A stretch of DNA of 48,155 bases from Lunatimonas sp. (GCF_020832325.1 NZ_JAFIEU010000033.1:1-48155), one strand, 5' to 3'. Counted from the stretch's first letter, positions 34,875 to 45,900 are shown. Translations and numbers: made by a program. The notes: a model not told the origin generated them from the sequence alone.

Positions 34875-35417
34875 ATGCTTATCAACTTATTTTCCGTACT
34901 ATTCACCTTGGGAACCCTTTGGCTGCCCCAAAGCTTTCACTTTGAGCCCGTTTCCCTTTCTCCCGCGGAGCAGCAGCTATTTGACCTGATCAACGAGTAT
35001 CGGATCAGTCGAGGCCTTTCCGAAGTGCCTTTTTCCTCGGCTTTGACCCAAGTAGCCCAAACCCATGCGAGGGACCTGATGGAAAACCACACCCCAGGAG
35101 GGCGATGCAATATGCATTCATGGTCCAATAAGGGGCCTTGGAAAGGGTGCTGCTACCGGGAAAACCACAAGAACCCCGGGTGCATGTGGGATAAGCCCAG
35201 TGAGATTGCAGGGTATGACAGCCCGGGGTACGAGATTGCCTATTGGCACTCTCAGGCGGCAGAACCTGCCGTGGCGCTGGAAGTGTGGAAGAAAAGTCCC
35301 GGCCACCATGCTGTAATAGCCAACCTGGGAGTATTTAAAGATGCCAACTGGAGGGCCATGGGCGTGGGAATTTTCCAGGGGTATGCGGTGGTGTGGTTTG
35401 GGGAATTGGAGGAATAG
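34875..35417 (+). CDS. Secreted CAP-domain (SCP/PR1-like) protein
   Basis: 180 residues from ATG 34875 (an adjoining TTG upstream is ignored). The signal peptide is at 1-20. The CAP domain has L-F-D-L-I-N-E-Y-R, H-A-R-D-L near 68, N-M-H-S-W-S-N-K-G (about 83-91), W-H-S-Q (about 127) and S-P-G-H-H-A-V-I-A-N-L-G. Cysteines in G-R-C-N, G-C-C-Y and P-G-C-M-W may form disulfides. Bacterial CAP proteins are exported; function is mostly unknown. Confidence 0.88.
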   Translation: MLINLFSVLFTLGTLWLPQSFHFEPVSLSPAEQQLFDLINEYRISRGLSEVPFSSALTQVAQTHARDLMENHTPGGRCNMHSWSNKGPWKGCCYRENHKNPGCMWDKPSEIAGYDSPGYEIAYWHSQAAEPAVALEVWKKSPGHHAVIANLGVFKDANWRAMGVGIFQGYAVVWFGELEE

Positions 35418-35519
35418 GAGTAGCATGCCTCCTTAAAAATGACAATTGGGGATTGGTTTTTTTGAGGTTTCCAATCTATTTAAATTATATTGAGGCTGTT
35501 AATCTATGATGATCCCAAA

Positions 35520-36422
35520 ATGAACCTATTCAACCCCCGAAGAGATTTTCTCAAAAAGGCCAGCCTGGGCGTGGCTGGCTTAAGCCTTGCCAACCCGACA
35601 CGGAAGGAATCCATTCCTACCCCGTCAGCCCAGCCGTTCAAGCAGGTAGCCCTTGCTATAGCCACCATCACCTGTGATGGCTTTGGCGACCGTGACTTTG
35701 AAAGGGCGTTTGAAGTCATCCCGCAGCTTCCCTTCAAAAATGTGGAGTTCAACTGTTGGTATGGCAGAAACCTAACCCCAGCCGGCATTCACAGCATACA
35801 GCAGCGCTGTTATCAACACGGCCTCACGCCGATAAGTGTGCAGGGAAGTGCCTTTGGTGCAGAGGGCAATATCATCAAAGATGTGGCCCATAAGCTATGG
35901 AACATGCAGGCTGCAAAGGCATTGGGGTGCAGGAGGGTGAAGTTTACCGGTGCAGGTAGGGGCAAAGAAGGGGGATTGGATACAGTAATTGCGGTTTTGA
36001 AGGAGATTGCCCCCGCTGCGGAGGAAATGGATGTGTTGGTCACGGTTGAAAATCACGCCAACAACAATATTGAAACAATTGAAGATTACGAGCGGATTTT
36101 TGAAGCGGTGGATTCCACCCACGTGGGCATGTGCATGGACAATGGGCACTTCGACGGGTCATCTATTGACCTGATGGAAGTGGTGGACCGATTTCATTCC
36201 AAAATCATGCATGTGGACCTGAAGGATACCGAGCGGAAGGGCATTCACAAGGTTGTCAATTTTGGTGACGGGGTGACTGATAACGAGGGGGTAATACAAA
36301 AGCTACTTGGTTACGGCTATAAGGGGTATTTGGTGGTCGAAATGGCACCGCCCCGCAATGAAGAAACCTTGGTCCAGGATCTAAGCCGCGCCTACGGGCT
36401 TTTCGAAAAATACCAACGTTAG
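35520..36422 (+). CDS. Tat-exported TIM-barrel sugar isomerase/epimerase-like protein
   Basis: 300 residues from ATG 35520, where a twin-arginine signal begins (N-P-R-R-D-F-L-K-K-A followed by a hydrophobic stretch). The earlier frame start at 35490 would only add residues before the Tat motif. Metal-ligand positions of the AP-endonuclease-2-like barrel are visible: Glu in T-V-E-N-H-A-N-N, Asp in C-M-D-N-G-H, His in H-V-D-L-K-D and Glu in V-V-E-M-A-P. The Tat signal places the folded, metal-loaded enzyme in the periplasm. It ends 5 bp before the cytochrome fusion gene and is cotranscribed with it, so both probably act on the same sugar-derived compound. Confidence 0.88.
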   Translation: MNLFNPRRDFLKKASLGVAGLSLANPTRKESIPTPSAQPFKQVALAIATITCDGFGDRDFERAFEVIPQLPFKNVEFNCWYGRNLTPAGIHSIQQRCYQHGLTPISVQGSAFGAEGNIIKDVAHKLWNMQAAKALGCRRVKFTGAGRGKEGGLDTVIAVLKEIAPAAEEMDVLVTVENHANNNIETIEDYERIFEAVDSTHVGMCMDNGHFDGSSIDLMEVVDRFHSKIMHVDLKDTERKGIHKVVNFGDGVTDNEGVIQKLLGYGYKGYLVVEMAPPRNEETLVQDLSRAYGLFEKYQR

Positions 36423-36427
36423 TTGCT

Positions 36428-39100
36428 ATGGATTTTGACAGAAACCTAAAGTTCATCGCCAAAGGAGTTGGTTGTGGATGGCTGTTTTTTGCGGCCATCG
36501 TTTGGTCCTGCACCCAAGAAGAGCCTGTGACACCGATCCAGGAGATACATGGTGTCCGGGTATTGGACTCGAGGCTATCGCTTTCGCGGATGCTCGAAGA
36601 TCCGGATATAGTGACGCCCATCGGAATCGCCGTGGATGCCGAAGACAGGGTGTATGTCTTGGAGTCCCATACCCACTTGCCACCCAACGATTATGCTGGC
36701 CCTTCCTTCGACCGGATCAAGCGATTTGCAGATACCAATGGAGACGGCCAATGGGACGAGTTGCTGGTTTTTGCAGACAGCATCACGGAGGGATTAAATC
36801 TTGCCATCTCGCCAGCAGGAGAACTTCACGTCATTACTTCCCGGGAAGTATGGGTACTCTACGACCGGGATGGTGACGGAATCAGTGAGGAGCGCAGGTT
36901 GCTCGTCGGTCTGGAGAGGCCCGAGCAGGTTTATGCCCACGCGGCCATGCTTAGCATTGCTTTTGACGCATCGGGACACATGTATCTGGGCAGGGGCAAT
37001 ACCGGATCTGCCCATTGGGTATTGGCAGGATCCGACGGTAGCAAGGTTTCTGGCTATGGGGATGGCGGCAATATAGTACGTGCGGATGCGGATGGGTCTA
37101 ACCTGGAAATTTTCTCTACAGGTTATTGGAATCCTTTTGATCTGAAGTTTGATAGCTATGGAAGGCTCATGGTGGCCGATAACGACCCGGATAGCCGTGG
37201 GCCAAACCGGCTAGTACATGCGGTAGAGGGCTCCGATTTTGGGTATAAATCGTTGTTTGGCGGAAGTGGCATTCATCCCTACCTCTCATGGAACGGTGAG
37301 CTGCCCGGTACCTTGCCCTATGCCGTAGCCTTGGGAGAGGCCCCTTCGGGTTTGCTAAATACCAATCTAACCGCTTTCCCGGATGATTTCAAAGACCAAT
37401 TGCTTTGCAGCATCTGGGAGGAAAGCCGGGTTGTGCGGATTAATCTCGCTGACCACGGGATGTCGGTCAGGGGTGAAGTGGAGGTGGTCTTGGAAGGCGG
37501 GGTGGACTTTCGGCCCGTTGCTTTTGCTGCGGATAGCAAGGGAAATGTATACTTCACCGATTGGGTGATGCGCTATTACCCCAACCACGGCAAAGGAAGG
37601 GTATGGAAGCTTTCGGCGAACGATCATTCCCATCCGCTCGTGCCGGAAGAAGCCTACCAAGCTCCCCGTGCACATCCAAGCCAGGCTAAGTGGATGGCGC
37701 TGCGGGAAGGAGATGTTTCTCCTTCGGTGCTCGAAGCCGCATTGCGCTCTTGGGATGCCTTTGAGCGGCATGCGGCGGTACTTGCATTGGGAATGACCAA
37801 ATTCCAAACCCACCTTCAGGCAGCGCTTACCAGTCCCAACGCTTTGGAACGCCTAGGGGCGTTGTTGGCAAAGCGACGGATGCCTTCGGAAGATGGGGTG
37901 ACCTTGGCGAGGAGCTTCCTTTCGGATCCTGACCCGGACATTCGCACAGCGGCATTGATATGGGTCGGTGAGGAAGGGTTTTCTGGTCTATCAGCAGATA
38001 TAGCCCGCGCTCTTTCGGGGCCAGGGTTTTCGGTGGACTTGTTTGAAACCTACTTGGAAACGGTCAAGATGCTACAGCCGGCGTTTTTACAGGCCTATCA
38101 ACAAATATCCAAGCCGAATGCCAAGCAGTTGCCCCGTGCCTTGCCGCAGGGATTTCTTTCGGATTTAATTGCCGATGCCGATACACCTACCGAATGGAAG
38201 TCGGCTGCACTGGCGTTATTGGAAAACCCTTTAGACCACCGGGATGTATTGGTTCGTCTTCTTAGTGAGGAGGAAGATGCTGCCCGGATGATAGACCTGA
38301 TACGAACCTTGGCACGATCAACAGATCCTGTGGTCGCCGATGTCTTTGCTGATTTGGCATTTGATCCGGGGATGGATACCGAGGTGCGGGCGGAAGCCCT
38401 GTGGGCACTGGGCAGGCAATCTTATACGGAGTGGCAGAACGTGATCTCTCTTTTGCAGTCGAGCGAGGAAGCCATAGCAATCGAAGCTGCCCGCTTTTTG
38501 CGGTTTCGGTCAAACGACCCCGCGACCAAGCAGGCCATGGTTCGTGTATTGGAAGACGGAAGCTCCTGCGATAGCGAAGGGCTGAGGCAGCAGTTGATGC
38601 TGTCCCTGTACCAGGACCGGGGCAAGCGGCCGGAGTCATCAGATTTAGCCGCTTGGCAGGCACTGCTGGACGGGCAAGGGGATGTATTCCGGGGCCGCCG
38701 TGTCTTCTATTCCGCTGCCGCAACCTGTGCGGGCTGTCACGCTTATGCAGGACTGGGTGGGGATCTGGGCCCCGACTTAAGTCATGTAGGCCAGTCCAAA
38801 GACCGACGTGGGCTGCTCAGTTCGTTGCTCTTGCCGTCTCAGGAGGTAAGCCCGGAGTGGCAGGGATGGTTTATCACCACGAAAGATGGAAAGCGGTACG
38901 AAGGGCGGCAAATTGACGTGGGAGATAGTGACATCAAGTTATACACCCAACATGCGGGTTTTATCAGTGTCCTCAAAAGTGAAGTGCTTGACTACGGACT
39001 GGTGGATCAGTCCCTTATGCCGGAGGGGCTCTTGGATCAGCTGACCGATCAGGATATCATGGATCTATTGGCGTTTTTGGAAAGTGAAAAGAATGGGTAG
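36428..39100 (+). CDS. PVC-type fusion: beta-propeller dehydrogenase, HEAT repeats and cytochrome c
   Basis: 890 residues. Lipobox-like Cys28 (I-V-W-S-C). Residues about 45-400 form a propeller-type sugar-dehydrogenase-like domain with repeated phrases such as P-I-G-I-A-V-D, F-A-D-T-N-G-D-G, Y-W-N-P-F-D-L-K-F-D and G-G-V-D-F-R-P-V. Residues about 420-740 are helical HEAT-like repeats. A cytochrome c domain closes the protein: C-A-G-C-H at 767-771 and probable heme ligand Met864 in S-L-M-P-E-G. This architecture is well known from Planctomycetes and Verrucomicrobia and also occurs in Bacteroidota. Likely role: periplasmic oxidation of a sugar or alcohol with electron transfer to the respiratory chain; the substrate is unknown. 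Confidence 0.9.
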   Translation: MDFDRNLKFIAKGVGCGWLFFAAIVWSCTQEEPVTPIQEIHGVRVLDSRLSLSRMLEDPDIVTPIGIAVDAEDRVYVLESHTHLPPNDYAGPSFDRIKRFADTNGDGQWDELLVFADSITEGLNLAISPAGELHVITSREVWVLYDRDGDGISEERRLLVGLERPEQVYAHAAMLSIAFDASGHMYLGRGNTGSAHWVLAGSDGSKVSGYGDGGNIVRADADGSNLEIFSTGYWNPFDLKFDSYGRLMVADNDPDSRGPNRLVHAVEGSDFGYKSLFGGSGIHPYLSWNGELPGTLPYAVALGEAPSGLLNTNLTAFPDDFKDQLLCSIWEESRVVRINLADHGMSVRGEVEVVLEGGVDFRPVAFAADSKGNVYFTDWVMRYYPNHGKGRVWKLSANDHSHPLVPEEAYQAPRAHPSQAKWMALREGDVSPSVLEAALRSWDAFERHAAVLALGMTKFQTHLQAALTSPNALERLGALLAKRRMPSEDGVTLARSFLSDPDPDIRTAALIWVGEEGFSGLSADIARALSGPGFSVDLFETYLETVKMLQPAFLQAYQQISKPNAKQLPRALPQGFLSDLIADADTPTEWKSAALALLENPLDHRDVLVRLLSEEEDAARMIDLIRTLARSTDPVVADVFADLAFDPGMDTEVRAEALWALGRQSYTEWQNVISLLQSSEEAIAIEAARFLRFRSNDPATKQAMVRVLEDGSSCDSEGLRQQLMLSLYQDRGKRPESSDLAAWQALLDGQGDVFRGRRVFYSAAATCAGCHAYAGLGGDLGPDLSHVGQSKDRRGLLSSLLLPSQEVSPEWQGWFITTKDGKRYEGRQIDVGDSDIKLYTQHAGFISVLKSEVLDYGLVDQSLMPEGLLDQLTDQDIMDLLAFLESEKNG

Positions 39101-39116
39101 CCTCCATGCAGCGGTG

Positions 39117-39938
39117 TCAATAACTTTCTCCCTTGTTGGGGAAGTCGCGGGACTTGACGTCTTGGATGTACTTACCTACCGCATCCAGCATCACTCCGCG
39201 GAGATCCGCATATTGCCGTAAAAAACGGGGCTGAAACTCCTGGGTGATACCCAACATATCGTGCAGCACCAAGACCTGCCCATCCACGTGCGGTCCGGCA
39301 CCGATGCCAATTACGGGAATCCGTACTGCCTCCGAAACCCTTTTTGCCAGGCTGGCAGGGATTTTCTCTAACACCAAGGCGAAGCAGCCGCAGTCTTCGA
39401 GAATCTTTGCGTCGTCCAGTAACTTTTGGGCTTCTGTTTCTTCCTTGGCTCTGACGGAGTATGTGCCAAATTTATAGATAGACTGTGGGGTTAACCCGAG
39501 GTGTCCCATTACCGGTACTCCGGCGCTGAGGATCCGCACCACGGATTCCTTGATCTCTGCGCCACCTTCTACTTTTACGGCGTGAGCGCCGGCTTCTTTC
39601 ATAATGCGGATGGCGGAGCGTAGCGCTTCGGAACTATTGCCTTGGTAGGAGCCAAAGGGTATATCCACCACCACCAATGCCCTGCTGACGGCCCTTACCA
39701 CCGAAGCGGCATGGTAGATCATCTGGTCTAGGGTGATGGGCAGGGTGGTCTCGTGTCCGGCCATCACATTGGAGGCTGAATCACCCACCAAAATCATGTC
39801 GATTCCCGCCGCATCTACAATGCCTGCCATGGAGTAATCGTACGCGGTAAGCATGGAAATCTTTTCCCCCCGTTGCTTCATCTCTTGGAGGATGTGGGTG
39901 GTGATGCGTTTGATGTTGGCCGATTGGTGTACAGACAT
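39117..39938 (-). CDS. panB: 3-methyl-2-oxobutanoate hydroxymethyltransferase
   Basis: 273 residues, family length. First step of pantothenate synthesis: 3-methyl-2-oxobutanoate plus methylene-tetrahydrofolate gives ketopantoate. Signatures: M-L-T-A-Y-D-Y-S near 29, [15 protein letters not shown] (metal-binding Asp in the first segment), [24 protein letters not shown], and I-G-I-G-A-G. The start M-S-V-H fits relatives. It is last in the minus-strand run, 12 bp after the phosphoribosyltransferase gene. Confidence 0.97.
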   Translation of the reverse strand: MSVHQSANIKRITTHILQEMKQRGEKISMLTAYDYSMAGIVDAAGIDMILVGDSASNVMAGHETTLPITLDQMIYHAASVVRAVSRALVVVDIPFGSYQGNSSEALRSAIRIMKEAGAHAVKVEGGAEIKESVVRILSAGVPVMGHLGLTPQSIYKFGTYSVRAKEETEAQKLLDDAKILEDCGCFALVLEKIPASLAKRVSEAVRIPVIGIGAGPHVDGQVLVLHDMLGITQEFQPRFLRQYADLRGVMLDAVGKYIQDVKSRDFPNKGESY

Positions 39939-39950
39939 GGGACGGATCTT

Positions 39951-40454
39951 TTAGTGCAGGTGTACAGTAGCGTTTTCGGGATCTAACTTTACCGTAATGT
40001 GTTCGCTTAGCGTGGTGGCTAGTTCGTAGCCGGTGTAATCGGGAGTGACAGGGAAGAGCTTGTGGCTTCGGTTGACCAACACCGCTACTTCGATCTTCTT
40101 GACCTTATCCTCCAGAAATGGAAACAGCGCATAGGCAAGGGTTTTGCCCGTATTGAGGACGTCATCCACCAAAACGATGCATTTGCCCGTAAAGGGACCT
40201 GCTTCCGAGCAGGTGATTTCGTCTACCCGGGGATTGGCCTTGTCTAGGTTTACCTGGATCAGTCCTACTTGGATCGGGGCGATCTCGCGCAGCTTATCGG
40301 CGATGAGCTCTGCCAATACATAGCCCATCCCGGTGAGGCCGGCAAAAACCAACTCCTGCTCTTGGACATTGCGTTCGTAAATCTCATATGCGATACGGGT
40401 GATCTTTTGCTGTATTTGCTTGTGGTTCAGTACCAGGGTTTTGTGCTCACTCAT
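39951..40454 (-). CDS. Phosphoribosyltransferase-domain protein (PyrR-like fold)
   Basis: 167 residues. The PRPP-binding loop is clear: C-I-V-L-V-D-D-V-L-N-T-G-K-T at about 92-105. The hood and start resemble PyrR-like and hypoxanthine-type enzymes (K-I-T-R-I-A-Y-E-I-Y-E, then G-L-T-G-M-G-Y-V-L-A). Bacteroidota members are usually annotated only as phosphoribosyltransferase; a uracil- or purine-salvage or regulatory role is possible. It lies between rsgA (97 bp) and panB (12 bp). Confidence 0.88.
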   Translation of the reverse strand: MSEHKTLVLNHKQIQQKITRIAYEIYERNVQEQELVFAGLTGMGYVLAELIADKLREIAPIQVGLIQVNLDKANPRVDEITCSEAGPFTGKCIVLVDDVLNTGKTLAYALFPFLEDKVKKIEVAVLVNRSHKLFPVTPDYTGYELATTLSEHITVKLDPENATVHLH

Positions 40455-40551
40455 CCGGTTGCCGTTGATTGATTGAAAGGGAAAATTAAACCAAAAGACG
40501 TTAGTTTCAAAGAACCGCGCATTATTTGGCTCTGGTAAGCCGTTTTCTGAA

Positions 40552-41475
40552 TTAGCGGTGGCTGTCTTCTTCGTAGAGTATATTCACGTAGCTTTCGTAC
40601 CGGTAGGGGTGTATTTCACCTTTTTCCAAGGCCTCCATTACAGCGCATCCGGGTTCGTTTACGTGTTTGCAGTTGTTGTAGCGGCATTGCCCGAGGTAGC
40701 GTCTCAGGTCCACAAAGTAATGGGAGAGCTCCTGATCTTCGATCTCTAGGATGCCAAATTCCTTGATACCTGGGGTGTCAATAAGGTATCCTTCGTCGCC
40801 AAAGGCAAACATCTCGGCAAAGGTGGTGGTGTGCACGCCTTTGGAGGTGAATTTGGAGACAGACCTGGTGGCTTGGTTTGCTTGTGGAATCAGTCTGTTC
40901 AGTAGGGTTGATTTGCCCACTCCGGAATGGCCGGCCAACAGGGTGGTTTTTCCATGAAGAAAGGGAGCCATCACTTCGATCAGGTTTTCCTGATTCAGTG
41001 CGGAGACCTCCAGCACCGGATAGCCCAACGGGTCGTAAATTTCCTTCAGCAAGGAAAGGTATTCGAAGTCTTTTTCCTTACTAAGTGCATCGGCTTTGTT
41101 CACGATGATATAGGCGGGAATCCGGAAACTTTCCGTGCTGACCAAAAAGCGGTCTATGAACCCCAAGGAGGTCCGAGGGTCTCTTACCGTCACCACCAAA
41201 AATGCTTGGTCTATATTGGACGCAAGGATATGTGAAAACTGCTGCTTCCGTGTGGACTTTCGGATAATGTAGTTTTCCCGCGGCAGGATATCTCGGATCA
41301 CAGCCGTTTCCTGCTGATCTTCGAAGTCCCAGTCCACCCAATCGCCCACGGAAATGGGGTTGGTGAGTTTGAGGTCATCTTGTTTAAACTTCCCCCTAAG
41401 CCGGGCGTTGACGCTTCCTTTCTCAGATTGAAGGGTATACCAGGACCCGGTAGATTTCATCACGCGTCCCTTCAT
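40552..41475 (-). CDS. rsgA: Ribosome small-subunit-dependent GTPase A
   Basis: 307 residues with the circularly permuted GTPase order: an OB-fold (about 1-65), the G4 motif N-K-A-D (126-129), then P-loop G-H-S-G-V-G-K-S (182-189), G3 D-T-P-G (233-236), and a zinc knuckle with Cys264, Cys269, His271 and Cys277. RsgA acts late in 30S ribosome maturation and its GTPase is stimulated by the small subunit. Its start overlaps the end of waaA by 4 bp. Confidence 0.96.
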   Translation of the reverse strand: MKGRVMKSTGSWYTLQSEKGSVNARLRGKFKQDDLKLTNPISVGDWVDWDFEDQQETAVIRDILPRENYIIRKSTRKQQFSHILASNIDQAFLVVTVRDPRTSLGFIDRFLVSTESFRIPAYIIVNKADALSKEKDFEYLSLLKEIYDPLGYPVLEVSALNQENLIEVMAPFLHGKTTLLAGHSGVGKSTLLNRLIPQANQATRSVSKFTSKGVHTTTFAEMFAFGDEGYLIDTPGIKEFGILEIEDQELSHYFVDLRRYLGQCRYNNCKHVNEPGCAVMEALEKGEIHPYRYESYVNILYEEDSHR

Positions 41476-42725
41476 CTTTCTGTTAGCTTTTGATTGACGA
41501 TTTCCATAATTTTTCGGGCACTGCCCAGGTTATCTTTTAACAGACGATCGGCGCCCAAGCTGGCACGATCATAGGCGGTACCTTCGATTAGTTGTGCCAT
41601 GATGGACTCAAGATCTTCGGCAGAATGTATGGCAAAACCACAGCCGTAGTTTTGGCTGATCTCCCATTCGGGAAATTTCCCTCCTTGTTTCAGCCAACCA
41701 AAAATTACCGGTATGCGGAATGCTAAGGGCTCCAATATATTGTGCAGTCCCTTTCCGAATGCTCCTCCCACATAGGCGATCCGAGCGTATTGATACAGAG
41801 AGGAAAGCATGCCGATGTTGTCCACTATCAGGGTATCCCAGGGTTGCGGGTTTTGTGGGTTTAGGTTTGTGTACCGCAGGGTTTTTCCGGGTAGGGCCGA
41901 GATCCACGCTTCGATTGCCTTGGCGTGGATGTCATGAGGGGCCAGGATGTATTGGTATTCTGGGTGCCTGCGGATAAAAGGGATGATCCGGTCCATGTCT
42001 TCCTGCCACACCGAACCACCCACCAAAACAGGTTTGGAAATACCTTTTGCGACTTCCGGAAAAGGCTTGGGAGATTGCCGTATGGCATCCACATTGTCAT
42101 ACCGCGGATCTCCTGCTACAGAAACCGAAGCTAGACCAAGCCTTTCGATAAGGGTTTCATCTAATGGCTGTTGCGTAAACACGTGGTCAAACTGGCCCAG
42201 GATGCGCCGGAAAAATCCGCCATAGGTCTTGTGGAAATACACTTGTTGCTCCCGAAACGCTGCTGCAATCAGGAACAGGGGGACGCCCAGTGATTTAGCG
42301 GCCAGGATATGGTTTGCCCAAAGGTCGTATTTGACAAAAAAGGAGATGTTTGGGGAAAGGATTTGGAGAAACTTTCGGGCATTACCAGGGCTGTCTATCG
42401 GTAGGTAGGTGATGAAATCCACGTACGGCTGCGACCGTTTGATCACGTGTTCATATCCTGAGGGACTGAAAAAGGAGACCACCACGCGCCATTCCGGCCG
42501 GGATTCACAAAATGCCCGAATGACCGGCTTGGCCTGCTCGTATTCTCCCAAAGAGGCTACATGAAACCAAGCGATTGGCCCGGGGGCCGTTAGCCGAAAG
42601 GCCTGTAGGCGTTCAAACACTCCCTTTCTTCCCTGCACCATCTGCCTGAGCTTGGCAGACTTCCAACTTCCCACTTGCAAGCCGAAAGCCAGTAGCCCTA
42701 TGCCCAGGTTATATATTTGCCGCAT
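41472..42725 (-). CDS. waaA: 3-deoxy-D-manno-octulosonic acid (Kdo) transferase
   Basis: 417 residues from ATG 42725; the upstream ATG at 42740 adds five residues not typical of the family. An N-terminal hydrophobic anchor (M-R-Q-I-Y-N-L-G-I-G-L-L-A-F-G) precedes a GT-B fold. Landmarks: F-H-V-A-S-L-G-E-Y-E-Q (acceptor side with catalytic Glu), V-V-S-F-F-S-P-S-G-Y-E, V-G-G-S-V-W at the hinge, and Y-V-G-G-A-F-G-K-G-L-H-N-I-L-E-P-L-A in the CMP-Kdo-binding part. It transfers Kdo to lipid A precursor at the inner membrane. It heads the waaA-rsgA pair (4-bp overlap). Confidence 0.96.
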   Translation of the reverse strand: MRQIYNLGIGLLAFGLQVGSWKSAKLRQMVQGRKGVFERLQAFRLTAPGPIAWFHVASLGEYEQAKPVIRAFCESRPEWRVVVSFFSPSGYEHVIKRSQPYVDFITYLPIDSPGNARKFLQILSPNISFFVKYDLWANHILAAKSLGVPLFLIAAAFREQQVYFHKTYGGFFRRILGQFDHVFTQQPLDETLIERLGLASVSVAGDPRYDNVDAIRQSPKPFPEVAKGISKPVLVGGSVWQEDMDRIIPFIRRHPEYQYILAPHDIHAKAIEAWISALPGKTLRYTNLNPQNPQPWDTLIVDNIGMLSSLYQYARIAYVGGAFGKGLHNILEPLAFRIPVIFGWLKQGGKFPEWEISQNYGCGFAIHSAEDLESIMAQLIEGTAYDRASLGADRLLKDNLGSARKIMEIVNQKLTER

Positions 42726-42982
42726 GGGGCAAAAATACAAAAATTATGACTGGAAACCGATTGGGGTAGGAGGGGTGTTCGCTTTTTTTAGAAAGCAGAG
42801 ATAGGGAGATTGTTGGACCCCTGGTAGAGAAGGTTGGGTAGGTGAAGTGGGTATGGCAGTTGTTTTCAGAGTTTTAAGCGAAACGGGGAACATGAGGACC
42901 ATTCACGTAATTTTCTAGGGCATGTGTACCAATTGAATGCGTAAAACACTAACTTTATCCCTAATAATTGTCCGTCACCTCT

Positions 42983-45900
42983 ATGAGACTTCTTTCTTTT
43001 GTTTTCTTTTTCGGGATGGCTGCTGGCCTGTTTTCCTGTGGCCCCGAGGTTCCTGCACCTGTGAAGGAAGCCATGGAAGATTTGCCGGAAGCGCTGGATT
43101 ACAATGTACACGTGAAGCCCATTCTCTCGGATAAATGTTTCGCCTGCCATGGCCCGGATGAAAACACCCGACATGCCGGTCTGCGGCTGGACGAGGCGGA
43201 GGCTGCGTTCGCGAGTTTACCCGAAAATCCCGGCAAGGTGGCCATCAAGCCCAAGCGACCCTTTAAAAGCGAACTGGTAAAGCGAATTCTGTCTGAGGAC
43301 CCGGAGTTTCGCATGCCCACTCCGGAGTCGCACCTTAGCCTGACGGACCGGGAAAAGGCCCTTTTGATCCGTTGGATTCAGCAGGGAGCGGTCTATAAGA
43401 AACACTGGTCGTTCATTCCATTGGAGACAGTGGCAGTTCCCGCAACGAAAAATCAGGGCTGGGGTTCTAATGAGATAGATAGGTTTGTCCTGGCAGCATT
43501 GGAAATTCAAGGGTTGAAGCCCAGTGTCGAAGCCGACAAAGAAACGCTATTGAGGCGAATTAGTTTGGATATCACTGGGCTGCCTCCCACCGAAGAGGAG
43601 ATAGACGCCTTTTTGGCCGATTCCTCCCCGGAGGCCTACGAGCGGCAGATTGACCGCCTGTTAAACTCGCCGCATTACGGGGAAAAAATGGCCATGCATT
43701 GGTTGGATGTGGCGCGCTATGCAGACACACATGGCTACACCGTGGACAGATACCGGGACATGTCGTTGTTTCGGGATTGGGTAATCAAGGCATTCAACCA
43801 AAACATGCCGTATGATACCTTTATTACCCAGCAGCTTGCCGGGGATTTGCTTCCCAGCCCTACCAAAGAGCAGCTTTTGGCGACGGCCTTTAACCGGATC
43901 CATCCCCAAAACATGGAGGGAGGCATTGTGGACGAGGAGTTTCGGGTCGAATACGTGGCCGACCGTACCAATACCTTGGGCAAAGCCTTTATGGCACTTA
44001 CGCTGGAGTGTGCCCGTTGCCACGACCACAAATACGATCCCATCTCGCAGAAGAACTACTTTGAGCTCAGCAGCTTTTTTAACCAAGTAGATGAGGCCGG
44101 CCAGATTTCTTGGGACGATGCGATGCCCGTTCCAACTATGTTGTGGACCGATGAGGAAAAGGACAAGGTGCTAAAGATGCTGGAATCTGATATTCAACGG
44201 GAGCAGAGTAACCTGGCAGCAACGGTGGAGACTGCGGCGTCTCCGTTTGAGCAGTGGATGGGCCGTGCCGGATACCAGCAGGATGCGCAACGAGAGCTGC
44301 CCAGAAACCTGCGTGCCCACTTGGATTTTGACGTACTGCCGCTTAGCAACGCATTGAACCGGACCGAAAAGGCCCTGATGGAAAGCAGCGAGGTCAAAAA
44401 TCAGACCCCGGAATTGGCCGCAGGTATACGGGGCAACGGGGTAAAGCTCAATGGGGATTTTTGGATTCGGATGGAGAAATCCGGGGTATTTACAAAAAGT
44501 GAACCCTTTAGCGTAAGCATCTGGGTGAACATACCCAAGGAACGAGAAAATGGGGCCATTTTTCACACGGGTACAGGAGCAGTGCTCTACAACCGCCGAG
44601 GGTACCACCTTTATCTGAAAAATAACCGATTGGAACTGGTTTTGGCCCATACGGCCCCCTATAATGCCATCATCAAGGAAACTATTGCAGAGGTGCCCAA
44701 GGAGCAGTGGGTCAATCTGGTGATGACCTACGACGGTTCGTCCAAGGCATCGGGGCTACAGGTGTACCAAAATGGCAAGAAGCTGGAGACCAGCGTGGTC
44801 AAGGATAATCTGTACAAAGACATCGTTTTTAGGGGCTCCGGTCAGCCGGGAATCCAGGTGGGTGCCGTCTGGCGTGGGCGTGGCCTAAAAAATGCCATGG
44901 TGGATGACCTCATGGTCTTTGATCGCGAGCTGACCCATTTGGAGGCGCTACAGTTGGGGGATAAGGCGGCATTCAGTGCATTGCTTGCGAAACGTCCGGA
45001 GGCGTTGGTGCAACAAGAAAAGGAGCTGCTGAAAAGTTATTTTATCCACAACCATTTTCCACCGTTTGACAAGCAACTCCAAATCCTCACCCAAGCCCGA
45101 AAGCACCATGCACAGGAAGTGGAGCCGATTCAGGAAGTCATGGTGATGCAGGACATGGAACCTAGGCGACCTACCTATCTGTTGGTACGGGGAGAATACC
45201 AGTCGCATGGAGAGGAGGTTTTTCCCAATACTCCGGAGAGCGTGTTGGAGCTACCGGAGAACCTGCCCAAAAATCGCTTGGGACTTGCCCAATGGCTGAC
45301 AGACCGTAGGCACCCGCTTACCGCCAGGGTGGCGGTAAATCGTCTCTGGATGTACTATTTTGGAAGGGGATTAGTGGCTTCTGCTGGTGATTTTGGCAAT
45401 CAGGGAGAAATGCCCTCCCACCCCGAACTGTTGGACTGGCTCAGTCTGGACTTTATGGAATCCGGCTGGGACGTAAAGGCGCTTCAGAAAAAGATATTGC
45501 TCTCATCGACCTACCGGCAAAGTTCCTTTACTTCCGATGACCTGAGAGAGCGGGACCCCCAAAACATTTATTTGGCGCGAGGGCCTTCAGGCAGGTTGCC
45601 GGGAGAGATGATTCGGGACAACGCACTGATGGCATCCGGGCTGCTCAGCAAGAAAATCGGTGGTCCCAGTGTAAAGCCTTATCAGCCAGAAGGCTTGTGG
45701 CGGGTGAATGGGGGTACGTATGTGGAAGAAAATGGCGAAAATCTGTACCGGAGAAGCCTATATACTTTTTGGAAGCGCTCTGTGCCCCATCCTACTACCC
45801 ACATCTTCGACGTGCCCGACCGCAGCGAATCGATCGCAGTACGTCAGGAAACCAATACACCCCTTCAGGCCTTGGTGCTCCTAAACGATCCTACCTTTGT

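Noticed and set aside
36472-36876. 134-codon frame inside the cytochrome fusion gene
   Set aside because: Same strand, wrong frame of a well supported 890-codon gene.
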